From assembly GCA_964453985.1 (NCBI GenBank), contig CAYVQB010000018.1, positions 1-18,263 on the forward strand: a stretch of DNA of 18,263 bases. The letters run 5' to 3'. The notes under the pieces were generated by a model that searched no databases, was not told the DNA's origin, and worked only from the letters and a program-made list of their open reading frames with translations. Below are positions 1 to 6,068 of the stretch, piece after piece (the first letter of the stretch is position 1; the number at the start of each line of letters is the position of its first letter). This DNA comes from CAYVQB01 sp964453985. GTDB taxonomy: Bacteria > Babelota > Babeliae > Babelales > UASB340. The position numbers were made by a program, and so were the translations under genes.

Positions 1-55
1 TATTTTCTTCTCTTTTCTTTTCTTCTTTTATTAGTTCGAATATATAGCCTTGCAT
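1..55 (-). CDS. 5' end of an unidentified gene, running off the left edge
   Basis: Reading the minus strand from an ATG at 53-55 gives 18 uninterrupted codons to the window edge, starting MQGYIFELIKEEKK and rich in Lys and Glu. An AAGGGG ribosome-binding site lies at 61-66 with 5 nt spacing, the same style of site seen before other genes here (for example at 3736-3747). No signal peptide is visible, so it looks cytoplasmic or begins with a charged helix. It is divergent from the glycine-zipper genes. The fragment is too short to assign a family. The start call rests on the ribosome-binding site and open frame only. Confidence 0.5.
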   Translation of the reverse strand, partial: MQGYIFELIKEEKKREEN

Positions 56-191
56 CTTTTCCCCTTAAATATTGACTGTCAGCAATAATTTTTGCCAATA
101 TAAATTTATAAACAGAATTTATGTACGGCTAATATAACATAAAGTGTTTCTTTTTAAATTATATTTTTTGGGGAAAGAAGGGGGCGTAAAT
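56..191. promoter_or_regulatory. Divergent intergenic region, promoter candidates only
   Basis: This AT-rich stretch separates a minus-strand start (55) from a plus-strand start (192), so it should hold promoters for both. On the plus strand, AATATAACATAAAG near 131-144 could serve as a -10 region, and TTGACT at 72-77 is a -35-like element but is not well spaced for it. On the minus strand, TTGGCA (92-97 in plus coordinates) is a -35-like element. No pair is convincing. A purine-rich ribosome-binding stretch at about 172-184 precedes the ATG at 192. Confidence 0.3.
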
Positions 192-548
192 ATGAAAAAA
201 CTAATACTGTCTTTAGTCTTATTGGGCTGTTTATTATCACCGAATACATTAATTTTTGCTGATCGTGGAGGTAGTGGTTTTGCAGGAGGTCTTGCCGGTG
301 GAATGATCGGGGGTGTGATTTCAGGTGCTATGACAAGAGACTCCGGATCAAGTAAAGCCCAACAAGACGTAGAACAACTAAGAAGAGAGCAGCAGCAAGA
401 AAAATTTTCTGGTTTGCAAGATCAAATCGAGCAACAACACAGAAAACAAGTAACAACGTTACTTATAATCGCTCTAATTATACTTTCCTTGGCGGTTATA
501 TTCTTGGGTTTTATGGTTGTAAGAAAACGTGGTAAAGGGAATGAATAG
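192..548 (+). CDS. Small secreted glycine-zipper protein with a C-terminal membrane anchor
   Basis: This 118-residue protein has a Sec-type signal peptide (1-23, likely cut after IFA). Next come a Gly-rich zipper segment (about 26-47, GGLAGGMIGGVISGAM), a Gln/Glu/Arg-rich helix with coiled-coil character (55-86), and a strongly hydrophobic transmembrane helix (87-110) followed by a basic tail RKRGKGNE. The predicted topology is an exported N-terminal region held in the inner membrane by the C-terminal helix. The ATG at 192 is preferred over the in-frame start at 144 because it has an AAGGGGG-type site just upstream and begins the signal peptide directly. Its stop overlaps the possible earliest starts of the next gene, so the genes are co-transcribed. 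The zipper segment resembles those of the two genes downstream. I do not recognise a named family. Confidence 0.8.
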   Translation: MKKLILSLVLLGCLLSPNTLIFADRGGSGFAGGLAGGMIGGVISGAMTRDSGSSKAQQDVEQLRREQQQEKFSGLQDQIEQQHRKQVTTLLIIALIILSLAVIFLGFMVVRKRGKGNE

Positions 549-555
549 GGCGGTT

Positions 556-981
556 ATGGTAAAAAATAAAATCTTAATTTTAATAATGTTATTGTGTTGT
601 TTTAGTGTTTTAGATGCCAGAAAAGGACGCGGCGGCGGTGGACGTCGTGGTGGCGGAGGCCGTTCTCATCGTGCTGGAGGTCGTGGTCGTTCTCATAATA
701 GTAGAGGAGGACGTCATCATGGGGGTAGGCGCCATGGAGGTGGTGGTTATGCTTTTGGTGGAGCTTTTACCGGAAGTCTTATTGGTAGTGCTATGATTTC
801 TACTACAACTACTCCTTCATCTTCATCAGATTCGTTAGGTGAAGATATTGCTTATGATCTTGGCCAGATGCAAAAAGGGTTAATTAACTTTGATAAGGGG
901 GTTGCTGCTGCTCTTGAAAAAGTTGATGAAAAAATAAATAGGCTGAATAAAGAAGTTAATAATATAAAAAAGGGGAAATAA
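556..981 (+). CDS. Secreted Gly/Arg/His-rich glycine-zipper protein
   Basis: The 141-residue product starts with a signal peptide (1-21). A remarkable low-complexity region of Gly, Arg and His follows (22-64, units such as RGGGGRSH and GGRHHGGRRHGGGG). Then come a zipper segment AFGGAFTGSLIGSAM (66-80), a Ser/Thr linker (82-93) and a C-terminal helix with heptad spacing (about 100-138). The ATG at 556 is favoured because TAGGGCGG precedes it at useful spacing; ATG 541 and GTG 529 are alternatives that would overlap the upstream gene. The His/Arg-rich region could bind metal, nucleic acid or anionic glycans; that is inference from composition. It ends 1 nt before the next gene. The zipper-linker-coil order is shared with that gene, so the two look like paralogs, one carrying the extra Arg/Gly/His block. 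Confidence 0.75.
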   Translation: MVKNKILILIMLLCCFSVLDARKGRGGGGRRGGGGRSHRAGGRGRSHNSRGGRHHGGRRHGGGGYAFGGAFTGSLIGSAMISTTTTPSSSSDSLGEDIAYDLGQMQKGLINFDKGVAAALEKVDEKINRLNKEVNNIKKGK

Positions 982-982
982 T

Positions 983-1285
983 ATGTTAAGAAATAAAGTT
1001 TTAGGGCTTGTATCAGTATTGTTTTTTGTTGGTGGATTGCAGGCAAGAGGTGGTGGAGAAGCTTTTGGTGGTGCTTTAGCGGGTAGTTTTTTAGGAAGTG
1101 CTATTACGTCTGCTGCAACAAGGCCTAGTAGTTCAGATAATAGTGGGCTTAGGCGCAAGGTAGCAGAATTGCATGATGCTTTAGTTAAAATGGATAGGGC
1201 TGTAACTGATAAAGTTAACGAAATGAATAAAAAAATAGAAAAACTTGAACAAGAGATCAATGACCTTAAAAAAGGTTCCAAGTAG
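983..1285 (+). CDS. Small secreted glycine-zipper / coiled-coil protein
   Basis: This 100-residue protein has a signal peptide (1-21, probable cut after LQA), a short RGGG stretch and a glycine-zipper segment AFGGALAGSFLGSAI (27-41). A Ser-rich linker (48-54) leads to a C-terminal coiled coil with clear heptads (57-97, ending KIEKLEQEINDLKKGSK). An AGGGG site at 971-975 precedes the ATG, and the start lies 1 nt after the previous stop, so translation is probably coupled. The segment AFGG-GS-GSAI-S-T-PSSS-S aligns with the upstream gene, and the two share overall order. Glycine zippers often mediate helix packing in membranes, and the coil suggests oligomers, perhaps with the neighbour. The function is unknown. 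Confidence 0.8.
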   Translation: MLRNKVLGLVSVLFFVGGLQARGGGEAFGGALAGSFLGSAITSAATRPSSSDNSGLRRKVAELHDALVKMDRAVTDKVNEMNKKIEKLEQEINDLKKGSK

Positions 1286-1327
1286 CATATTATAATAGCA
1301 TAATTGGGCGTTTTATAGTATCCTTTT

Positions 1328-1384
1328 GACTTTAGGTCGAGTGTAAATTAAATTTATATTTGATCTAAAGTCTTTTTTGTTTTT
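1328..1384 (+). terminator. Rho-independent terminator after the glycine-zipper genes
   Basis: GACTTTAGGTC (1328-1338) pairs with GATCTAAAGTC (1362-1372), 11 bp with one G-T wobble, across a 23-nt AT-rich loop. TTTTTTG and TTTTT follow. The left arm overlaps a TTGACT sequence (1326-1331) that sits 17 nt before TAAATT (1349-1354), so this stretch may also carry the efp promoter; that second reading is weak. Confidence 0.65.
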
Positions 1385-1437
1385 AGACACTTGAAATATA
1401 TAAATTATCCATTAATAATCCTGGAGGATAGAAAGCT

Positions 1438-1998
1438 GTGATTGCAACATCAGATTTTAAACGTGGTACTACAAAGTTATTATGGAACAAAGAACCTTGG
1501 TTAGTGGTTGAATTCCAACACGTAAAACCAGGTAAGGGTGGTGCTTTTGTTCGTACAAAGCTAAAGAACTTAATAACAGGTAGGCTTTTAGAAGAAACTT
1601 TTAGATCTGGAGAAAAATTTGAAGATCCAGATTTAGAAACCAAAAGTATGCAATATCTGTATGCAGATGATTTATACCATTTCATGGATCAAGAAAATTT
1701 CGAACAGTTTGATTTCAATAAAGATCAAATAAAATCTGTTAAGAAATATCTCAAAGAAGGTGAACTTTATAGCGTTCTATTCTTTAAAGGTTCTCCTATT
1801 TCTGTTGAACCCCCAATGTTTATGGTATTAGAAGTTAAAGAAACTATTCCCGGTGTAAAAGGTGATACCGCCCAAGGTGGAAATAAACCTGCTACATTAG
1901 AAACAGGTATAGTTGTTGCCGTACCATTATTTATTAATGAAGGTGACAGGCTTAAAATTGACACACGTCAAAATAAGTATATTGAAAGAGCTGATTAA
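1438..1998 (+). CDS. efp: Translation elongation factor P
   Basis: EF-P binds the ribosome between the P and E sites and relieves stalling at polyproline stretches. The 186-residue length is typical. The N-terminal KOW-like domain (about 1-62) carries the loop HVKPGKGGAFVRTKL with Lys33 at the position that receives the post-translational modification. Two OB-fold domains follow (about 63-128 and 129-186), ending in the family signature GDRLKIDTRQNKYIERAD. The start is GTG at 1438, set by GGAGGA at 1423-1428. nusB follows after 27 nt. Its relevance here is easy to see: neighbouring secreted proteins contain runs such as PPPPPP, APPPLPP and TPPPSR that would need EF-P. The modification enzyme is not in this window. 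Confidence 0.96.
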   Translation: MIATSDFKRGTTKLLWNKEPWLVVEFQHVKPGKGGAFVRTKLKNLITGRLLEETFRSGEKFEDPDLETKSMQYLYADDLYHFMDQENFEQFDFNKDQIKSVKKYLKEGELYSVLFFKGSPISVEPPMFMVLEVKETIPGVKGDTAQGGNKPATLETGIVVAVPLFINEGDRLKIDTRQNKYIERAD

Positions 1999-2025
1999 TT
2001 CTCTAACATTTCTGGTTTAAATAAT

Positions 2026-2487
2026 ATGGCTAATTTTGAAAAAAACAATAATAATACAATGCCCCGACGTACTATTCGGTCCTTAGCTTTTCATTTATTA
2101 TATTCTATGGACAGATTAGATTACACTGTGCCTTTTGATAAGGTTATAGATAAATTCAAAGTTGGTTTTGATTTAGACATACCTGACGATTCCGCTGTAA
2201 TTGAAATAGTTCAAGATGTCATTGCAAAGCGCAGTGAGATTGATGAACAGATAAAACCTTTGTTAAAGCATTGGAGTATTGATCGTTTAGGATGTTGCAC
2301 CCTGCTTATTCTAAGAATGGCCATTTGGGAGCTGAATCAGAAAGAAACAGCTCCGTCTATCGTTATAAATGAGGCTATTGAGTTAGCCAAGGCTTTTGCA
2401 GAAAGAGATGCTTATAAGTTTGTTAATGGCATACTGGATGAGTTTTGCAAGGTTAATGGGCTGCACGAGGATGAAGAGGGCGAGTAG
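2026..2487 (+). CDS. nusB: Transcription antitermination factor NusB
   Basis: NusB binds boxA RNA with NusE (ribosomal protein S10) and promotes processive transcription of rRNA operons. This 153-residue protein has the all-helical NusB fold signatures: RR..RSLAFHLLYSMD at 14-29, the IDRLG....LILRMAIWEL helix at 85-103, and VINEAIELAKAFAERDAYKFVNGILD at 113-138. The N-terminus carries an Asn-rich extension, so translation may start at ATG 2026 or at ATG 2059 (MPRRT). Neither has a strong ribosome-binding site, which suggests coupling to efp 27 nt upstream. The acidic tail EDEEGE is unremarkable. The efp-nusB order is seen in other bacteria. Confidence 0.93.
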   Translation: MANFEKNNNNTMPRRTIRSLAFHLLYSMDRLDYTVPFDKVIDKFKVGFDLDIPDDSAVIEIVQDVIAKRSEIDEQIKPLLKHWSIDRLGCCTLLILRMAIWELNQKETAPSIVINEAIELAKAFAERDAYKFVNGILDEFCKVNGLHEDEEGE

Positions 2488-2642
2488 CCCTTGGGCGGCG
2501 GCCCTGGGCTAATACAAGATGACCCGTTCCCACGGGTATTTCATTTCTATCAAAAAGAAATTGTTTTGTATGATAAAGTTAGATATATAGTTAAAAACGC
2601 CTGCGGAAGCAGGCCGGTATAAGTAGCGCAGGGCGTATGCCC
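2486..2642 (+). other. GC-rich hairpin-dense segment between nusB and kdsA
   Basis: Within very AT-rich surroundings this 180-nt gap holds four hairpins. They are AGCCC/GGGCT with inner GGGC/GCCC (2486-2510); ACCCGT-tccc-ACGGGT (2522-2537); GCCTGC-ggaa-GCAGGC (2599-2614); and GGGC-gtat-GCCC (2631-2642), followed by CTAGCAATTTTTT. None is a classic terminator apart from weak T-runs. The first two could end the efp-nusB transcript; the last two lie in the probable kdsA leader. They could be decayed copies of an intergenic repeat or regulatory RNA. Base pairing was checked by eye only. Confidence 0.5.
2561..2591 (+). promoter_or_regulatory. Candidate kdsA promoter
   Basis: TTGTTT (2561-2566) is followed after 17 nt by TATATA (2584-2589), or after 19 nt by TATAGT (2586-2591). 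A start of transcription about 7 nt further on would place the +1 at or just before the structured leader beginning at 2597. The match is partial and based on sigma-70-type consensus, so this is only a candidate. Confidence 0.35.
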
Positions 2643-2667
2643 CTAGCAATTTTTTACAGGAGTTATC

Positions 2668-3516
2668 GTGAGTGTTGAAGCAAGACTTGATATTCTAAGA
2701 AATATAAAATCAAATTCTAATCCAATATTTTTTATTTTAGGGCCATGTTGTATAGAGAGTGAAACTCACTCCCTTAAAATGGCAGAGGCTTTGAAAGTTT
2801 TATCCCAAAAGTTAAAGTTTAACTTAATCTTTAAGAGTTCCTTTGATAAAGCTAATAGGACCTCAGTTTCTGGCAAAAGAGGGGTTGGTATTGATCAAGG
2901 TCTAAAAATTCTAGAAAGAGTTCGATCTGAATTTCAAGTACCTGTTGTTACTGATATTCATGAAGTGAGCCAAGTTGATTCTGTTGCTGAGGTTGTTGAT
3001 GTTTTACAAATACCTGCATTTTTATGTAGACAAACAGATTTACTTTTAGCTGTAGGCAAAACAGGTAAAATTGTAAATGTAAAAAAAGGGCAATTTATTG
3101 CACCTGAAAACATGAAGGCTGTTATAGAGAAAGTAGAATCTACCAAAAATCAAAATGTATGGGTTTGTGAGCGAGGCTATGCCTTCGGTTATAATAACTT
3201 GGTCGTAGATTATCGAAATTTCCCCATTATGAAAAGTTTTGGTAATCCAGTAGTCTTTGATGTCACCCACTCTGTCCAGAGGCCTAGCGCCCAAGGTTGT
3301 TCGACTGGCGGGGACAGGAAGTTTGTCCCAGAGTTGGCAGTCTCGGCTATTGTTCAAGGTATAGCCGGATTATTTATGGAAGTTCATGATAATCCTGAGG
3401 TTGCGTTTTCTGATGGACCTAATTCTGTTCGTTTATCTCAACTAGAAGAGTTACTTAAATATTTTATCGAGCTTGATTCTTGGAGTAAGTCTAGAAAACT
3501 TCCAGAGCTCAGCTAA
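2668..3516 (+). CDS. kdsA: 3-deoxy-8-phosphooctulonate (Kdo-8-P) synthase, metal-dependent type
   Basis: KdsA condenses phosphoenolpyruvate with arabinose 5-phosphate to Kdo 8-phosphate, the precursor of the Kdo that links lipid A to LPS core; it is cytoplasmic. The 282-residue protein is a TIM barrel of the DAHP/Kdo8P synthase family. Visible signatures are GPCCIESE (25-32), FKSSFDKANRTS (55-66), TDIHE (95-99), PAFLCRQTDLL (116-126), NVKKGQFIAPENM (137-149) and THSVQRPSAQG (200-210). The family's metal ligands are present: Cys27, His201, Glu238 and Asp249. Cys27 replaces the Asn of E. coli-type enzymes, so this is the metal-requiring class. The GTG start at 2668 is set by ACAGGAG (2656-2662). 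It stands alone; other kds/lpx genes are not in the window. It shows that the organism makes or once made Kdo-containing lipopolysaccharide. Confidence 0.95.
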   Translation: MSVEARLDILRNIKSNSNPIFFILGPCCIESETHSLKMAEALKVLSQKLKFNLIFKSSFDKANRTSVSGKRGVGIDQGLKILERVRSEFQVPVVTDIHEVSQVDSVAEVVDVLQIPAFLCRQTDLLLAVGKTGKIVNVKKGQFIAPENMKAVIEKVESTKNQNVWVCERGYAFGYNNLVVDYRNFPIMKSFGNPVVFDVTHSVQRPSAQGCSTGGDRKFVPELAVSAIVQGIAGLFMEVHDNPEVAFSDGPNSVRLSQLEELLKYFIELDSWSKSRKLPELS

Positions 3517-3533
3517 GAGACATCATATTATAA

Positions 3534-3559
3534 TATCACGGGAGCATGCTCCCGTGATA
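3534..3559. repeat. Perfect 26-bp palindrome downstream of kdsA
   Basis: The half site TATCACGGGAGCA is followed immediately by its exact reverse complement, centred on GCATGC. It begins 18 nt after the kdsA stop. As RNA it would form a near loopless 11-12 bp hairpin, but no T-run follows directly, so it is not a standard terminator. As DNA it could bind a dimeric protein. Its left half (GGAGCAT, 3541-3547) can also pair with ATGCTCC at 3613-3619, which is followed by TTTGTTTTATTT and so offers an alternative terminator-like fold. Confidence 0.75.
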
Positions 3560-3620
3560 CTCCAGAATCGCACCCTTCCGCCGTCGCAAAGGCTATGGCG
3601 TGACAAGTCCGGATGCTCCT
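3560..3620. repeat. GC-rich intergenic element, possible dispersed repeat
   Basis: This 60-nt block is far richer in G and C than its surroundings. It contains CGCC (3579-3582) pairing with GGCG (3597-3600) around GTCGCAAAGGCTAT, then GACAAGTCCGG. The style (GCC...GGC arms and a GACAAG end) looks like short intergenic repeats found in several uncultured bacterial lineages, which is recollection and not a search. No credible reading frame covers it. It may act with the adjacent palindrome as the kdsA 3' end. Confidence 0.35.
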
Positions 3621-3751
3621 TTGTTTTATTTATAAAAACTTTATTCAATCTATTGCTATTAGTAAAATAATTACATTAAAATGATATTGGTAGAATAAAA
3701 AAAAGATTTAAGTAGATGTAATATTCATATTTTTAAGGGGAAGGGGATTTT

Positions 3752-4813
3752 ATGAAGATCTCGAGATATCTTGTTTTAGCAATAACAATGTCTGTTTGTT
3801 GTTTGCAATCAGTATTTACAATGACAGCACCTCCAAGACCAAAGGGTCCACCACCTCCACCTCCAATGGCAACAGCTCGACAAGCGGCTTCTGGTATGAA
3901 GCAGGATGCTACTGCTGTTGGTCAATCTGCAAGACAGGAGTTTTCTGGTTTTAAGCAAGGTGTTGGATCTGAAGTTAGTGGTTTAAGATCTGGTGCCAGT
4001 GATTTGCAAGCTAAGGCAAAAGCTAAAGCAAAGGCTAAAGCCGCAGAGGCTTCAGCATTAAAACAAAAATATAAAGAAAAAGCCAAAGCGAAAGCTTCTC
4101 AAATGGCTACAAGCGCTAGGGATACAGCCAGAGAAGTTGGTGGTCAAGCTATGAGTGGTGCAAAGCAGGCTGGCCTTGAAATTTTAAAACACGTTGCTAA
4201 GGCTGGTATCGATACAGCAAGTGATTTAGCAAAGATGGGAACAGATACTTTACGTGAAACTATAAAAAGTGGAACGGAAGCCGCTCGCCTAGAAGCTCAA
4301 AAAGCGATGATGGAAGCTAAGAGAGGAATAAGGCAAGGCGGCAGGGAAGCTCAAAGAGGTTTAAGTTTTGAGGAAGAAGAAGTAGAGGTTCGTACCACTT
4401 CAAGAAGATCCAGGGGTGGTAGAAGAAGAGGCTCTGTTGCACAGCAGGTTTCTATCTCTGCTACAGATATCCAGAATATAGAAGCGAATCTTGATGAAGC
4501 TATTGCCCACTTGAATAATCAAGAAGTTAGCGATGATGATATAGATAATGCATTACAAATATCTCAAGATATTCAGGCTCAATTAAAACAGTTAAAAAGT
4601 TCAAGTTCCAGAGGTGGAATTGCTGTAGCTTGGGCAAAGATTGAAAACATTAATAATTTGCTTGGTGATGTAATTAGCAGATTAAATGATGAGAATGTTT
4701 CTGATGATGATCTTGATGAAGCTTCTTATACCTTGGAAGATATAAAGGTTGAGTTGCAAGGAATTTCACAGTCACAGGCTCCATCTGGTAGAACAAGAAG
4801 ACCAAGGGCTTAA
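3752..4813 (+). CDS. Secreted Pro-rich, Ala/Lys-rich helical protein with a C-terminal duplicated domain
   Basis: This 353-residue protein starts with a signal peptide (1-24). A proline run follows (27-38, ending PPPPPP). A long Ala/Lys/Gln-rich region (40-205) has amphipathic helix repeats resembling LEA or apolipoprotein-type sequences and includes a KAKAKAKAKA tract (87-97) encoded by hexamer repeats GCTAAA/GCAAAG (4010-4042). An acidic patch (205-212) and an Arg/Gly patch (213-227, RRSRGGRRRG) come next, then two copies of a roughly 47-residue acidic helical unit (236-282 and 293-339) sharing I.NI...L..(A/V)I..LN and VSDDD(I/L)D.A. The tail is basic (TRRPRA). A doubled AAGGGG site (3736-3747) precedes the ATG. 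It is monocistronic and ends at a shared terminator. It has the same signal-proline-helix plan as the minus-strand cluster it faces. No named family was recognised. Confidence 0.82.
   Translation: MKISRYLVLAITMSVCCLQSVFTMTAPPRPKGPPPPPPMATARQAASGMKQDATAVGQSARQEFSGFKQGVGSEVSGLRSGASDLQAKAKAKAKAKAAEASALKQKYKEKAKAKASQMATSARDTAREVGGQAMSGAKQAGLEILKHVAKAGIDTASDLAKMGTDTLRETIKSGTEAARLEAQKAMMEAKRGIRQGGREAQRGLSFEEEEVEVRTTSRRSRGGRRRGSVAQQVSISATDIQNIEANLDEAIAHLNNQEVSDDDIDNALQISQDIQAQLKQLKSSSSRGGIAVAWAKIENINNLLGDVISRLNDENVSDDDLDEASYTLEDIKVELQGISQSQAPSGRTRRPRA
4010..4042 (+). repeat. Hexanucleotide tandem repeat encoding (Ala-Lys)n
   Basis: About five and a half imperfect copies of GC(T/A)AA(A/G) encode the KAKAKAKAKA tract of the secreted helical protein. 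Being a multiple of three, slippage here would change tract length without breaking the frame. Confidence 0.6.
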
Positions 4814-4837
4814 ATTAAAGATATAAAAAAACGAGTC

Positions 4838-4881
4838 AAAAAAAAGAGGGCTGGGGAAAAATCCCAGCCCTCTTTTTTTTT
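4838..4881. terminator. Bidirectional terminator between convergent transcripts
   Basis: GAGGGCTGGG (4846-4855) pairs perfectly with CCCAGCCCTC (4863-4872) around a 7-nt loop (gaaaaat). An A-run (4838-4845) precedes it and a T-run (4873-4881) follows, so the structure reads as a strong rho-independent terminator on both strands. It ends the plus-strand gene at 4813 and the minus-strand six-gene cluster at 4896. Confidence 0.92.
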
Positions 4882-4895
4882 AGATAAAATTTAAT

Positions 4896-6038
4896 TTAAT
4901 AGTCGTCGCCTTCTTGTTTTGCAGGTAAAAATTTTTCTCTAGCTCGTTTAGCTGCTTCACTATTTTGAATCCCAGTAAGAGTTTTTTCTTCTTGTTTAGC
5001 TTTCGCTTGTTGTCTTGTGAACTCTCTTGCTTTTTGTTCTACAGCTTCTCGTTTAGCTTCTATTTCTTTGACTTTGTCTTGAGCACCTGTTGTCTTTTTG
5101 GTGGCGATTTCTTTTAGTTGTTCTTTAAAGGTTTTAGGTGCTGTTTTAGGTTTTCCTGATTCAGGTTCAACTCTTGAAGGCGGTGGCGTTGGTGCTTCTA
5201 ACTTTCTTGATGGTGGTGGTGTTGGTGGTGTTTTTTTACCTGTAAATTCTTCAAGGGTCATGGTCTTTATTTCTTTTTCAACCATCACAGGTTTTTCTTT
5301 TAAGCTGGTATCTGGTTTTTTTCTTCCCAGAAAAGCGTCCTTCAATTGTTTAGCTGTTATTTTTATGCCGTCAATGAGTCCTGTTTTAGGTCTCTTGTTT
5401 TCTTCTTGTTTGCGTCTGGTAAGGTCTTGCCTAAGTTCTTCTACTCTTGTTTGATCGCCTTGTTTTTCTTTTGTATTAAGATTGGTTTCTTTTGTTTTAT
5501 CTTTTAATATTTTTGTTTTTTCTTTAATTTCTTTTGTTGTAGCAGAAGTTTTTAAACCTGTGATTTTTTCTAATTCACTTTGTGCTGTTTTTTGTTCATT
5601 TTGAAGTTTTGGTCCAAGAGTTTTTTTTGCATATTCAACTCTTGCTATTTCTTCAGGACTTTTCGCAGCTTTTAGATCAGCATTAATACGATTCATAATC
5701 TTTTGTTTTTTTGATATTTGTTTGTGTAAGTCAAAAGCTTTTTTTGTTTGTTGTTTTACTTCTTGACGCTTTTGCCACCATTTTCTAGCTTTTTTTGCTG
5801 CCCTTGCAGGGCTAAATCTTTTCCAAAAAGGTTTTTTTGCTTTTACTGTTTTGAACTTATTTCTTGCTTGTTGGAATTTGTTTTTTTGTACGATATGTTT
5901 TTTTATAGCTCTTTTCTTTTGAAACTTAGCATATCTGTTTTTCATGTAACTAATTGGGCCAGCGTTCATCTCTTGGTAGTTCACACAAGAGGTTGCAAGT
6001 ATGGCTGTAAAAATTAGTCCTATTGTTATTTTCTTCAT
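4896..6038 (-). CDS. Basic coiled-coil putative lipoprotein, last gene of the secreted cluster
   Basis: The 380-residue product has a signal sequence with Cys18 in ILATSC, a plausible though imperfect lipobox, so it may be lipid-anchored. Residues 30-110 are very basic with aromatic patches (KPFWKRFSPARAAKKARKWW, 69-88). Lys/Glu/Gln-rich coiled coil covers most of 100-215. Residues 257-290 hold EIKTMTLEEFTGKK followed by two TPPPSR motifs. A second coiled coil spans about 300-370. The tail is acidic (EGDDY). An AGGAAGGA site precedes the ATG at 6038, 30 nt after the previous gene. The MTLEEF..KK motif is shared with the upstream neighbour, pointing to common ancestry or a common partner. No known domain was recognised. 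Confidence 0.82.
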   Translation of the reverse strand: MKKITIGLIFTAILATSCVNYQEMNAGPISYMKNRYAKFQKKRAIKKHIVQKNKFQQARNKFKTVKAKKPFWKRFSPARAAKKARKWWQKRQEVKQQTKKAFDLHKQISKKQKIMNRINADLKAAKSPEEIARVEYAKKTLGPKLQNEQKTAQSELEKITGLKTSATTKEIKEKTKILKDKTKETNLNTKEKQGDQTRVEELRQDLTRRKQEENKRPKTGLIDGIKITAKQLKDAFLGRKKPDTSLKEKPVMVEKEIKTMTLEEFTGKKTPPTPPPSRKLEAPTPPPSRVEPESGKPKTAPKTFKEQLKEIATKKTTGAQDKVKEIEAKREAVEQKAREFTRQQAKAKQEEKTLTGIQNSEAAKRAREKFLPAKQEGDDY

Positions 6039-6068
6039 TTGATTAACGGTCCTTCCTAATTTAAAAAC

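Noticed and set aside
852..1281. Minus-strand frames opposite the small glycine-zipper genes
   Set aside because: They are antisense shadows; the plus-strand frames have signal peptides, ribosome-binding sites and tight spacing.
1391..1418. efp promoter TTGAAA-N16-TAATAA
   Set aside because: Transcription would start inside or beside the GGAGGA ribosome-binding site at 1423-1428, leaving no usable leader.
2486..2642. tRNA or other known structured RNA gene between nusB and kdsA
   Set aside because: Hairpins are short and unlinked; no acceptor-stem/T-loop pattern (GTTCRA) could be found.
3473..3670. A 65-residue frame across the end of kdsA and the palindrome
   Set aside because: It overlaps kdsA, runs through hairpin-forming DNA and shows no coding character.
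4010..4042. A CRISPR-like or mobile repeat
   Set aside because: The units are six bases, contiguous and in frame within a coding region, encoding Ala-Lys pairs.
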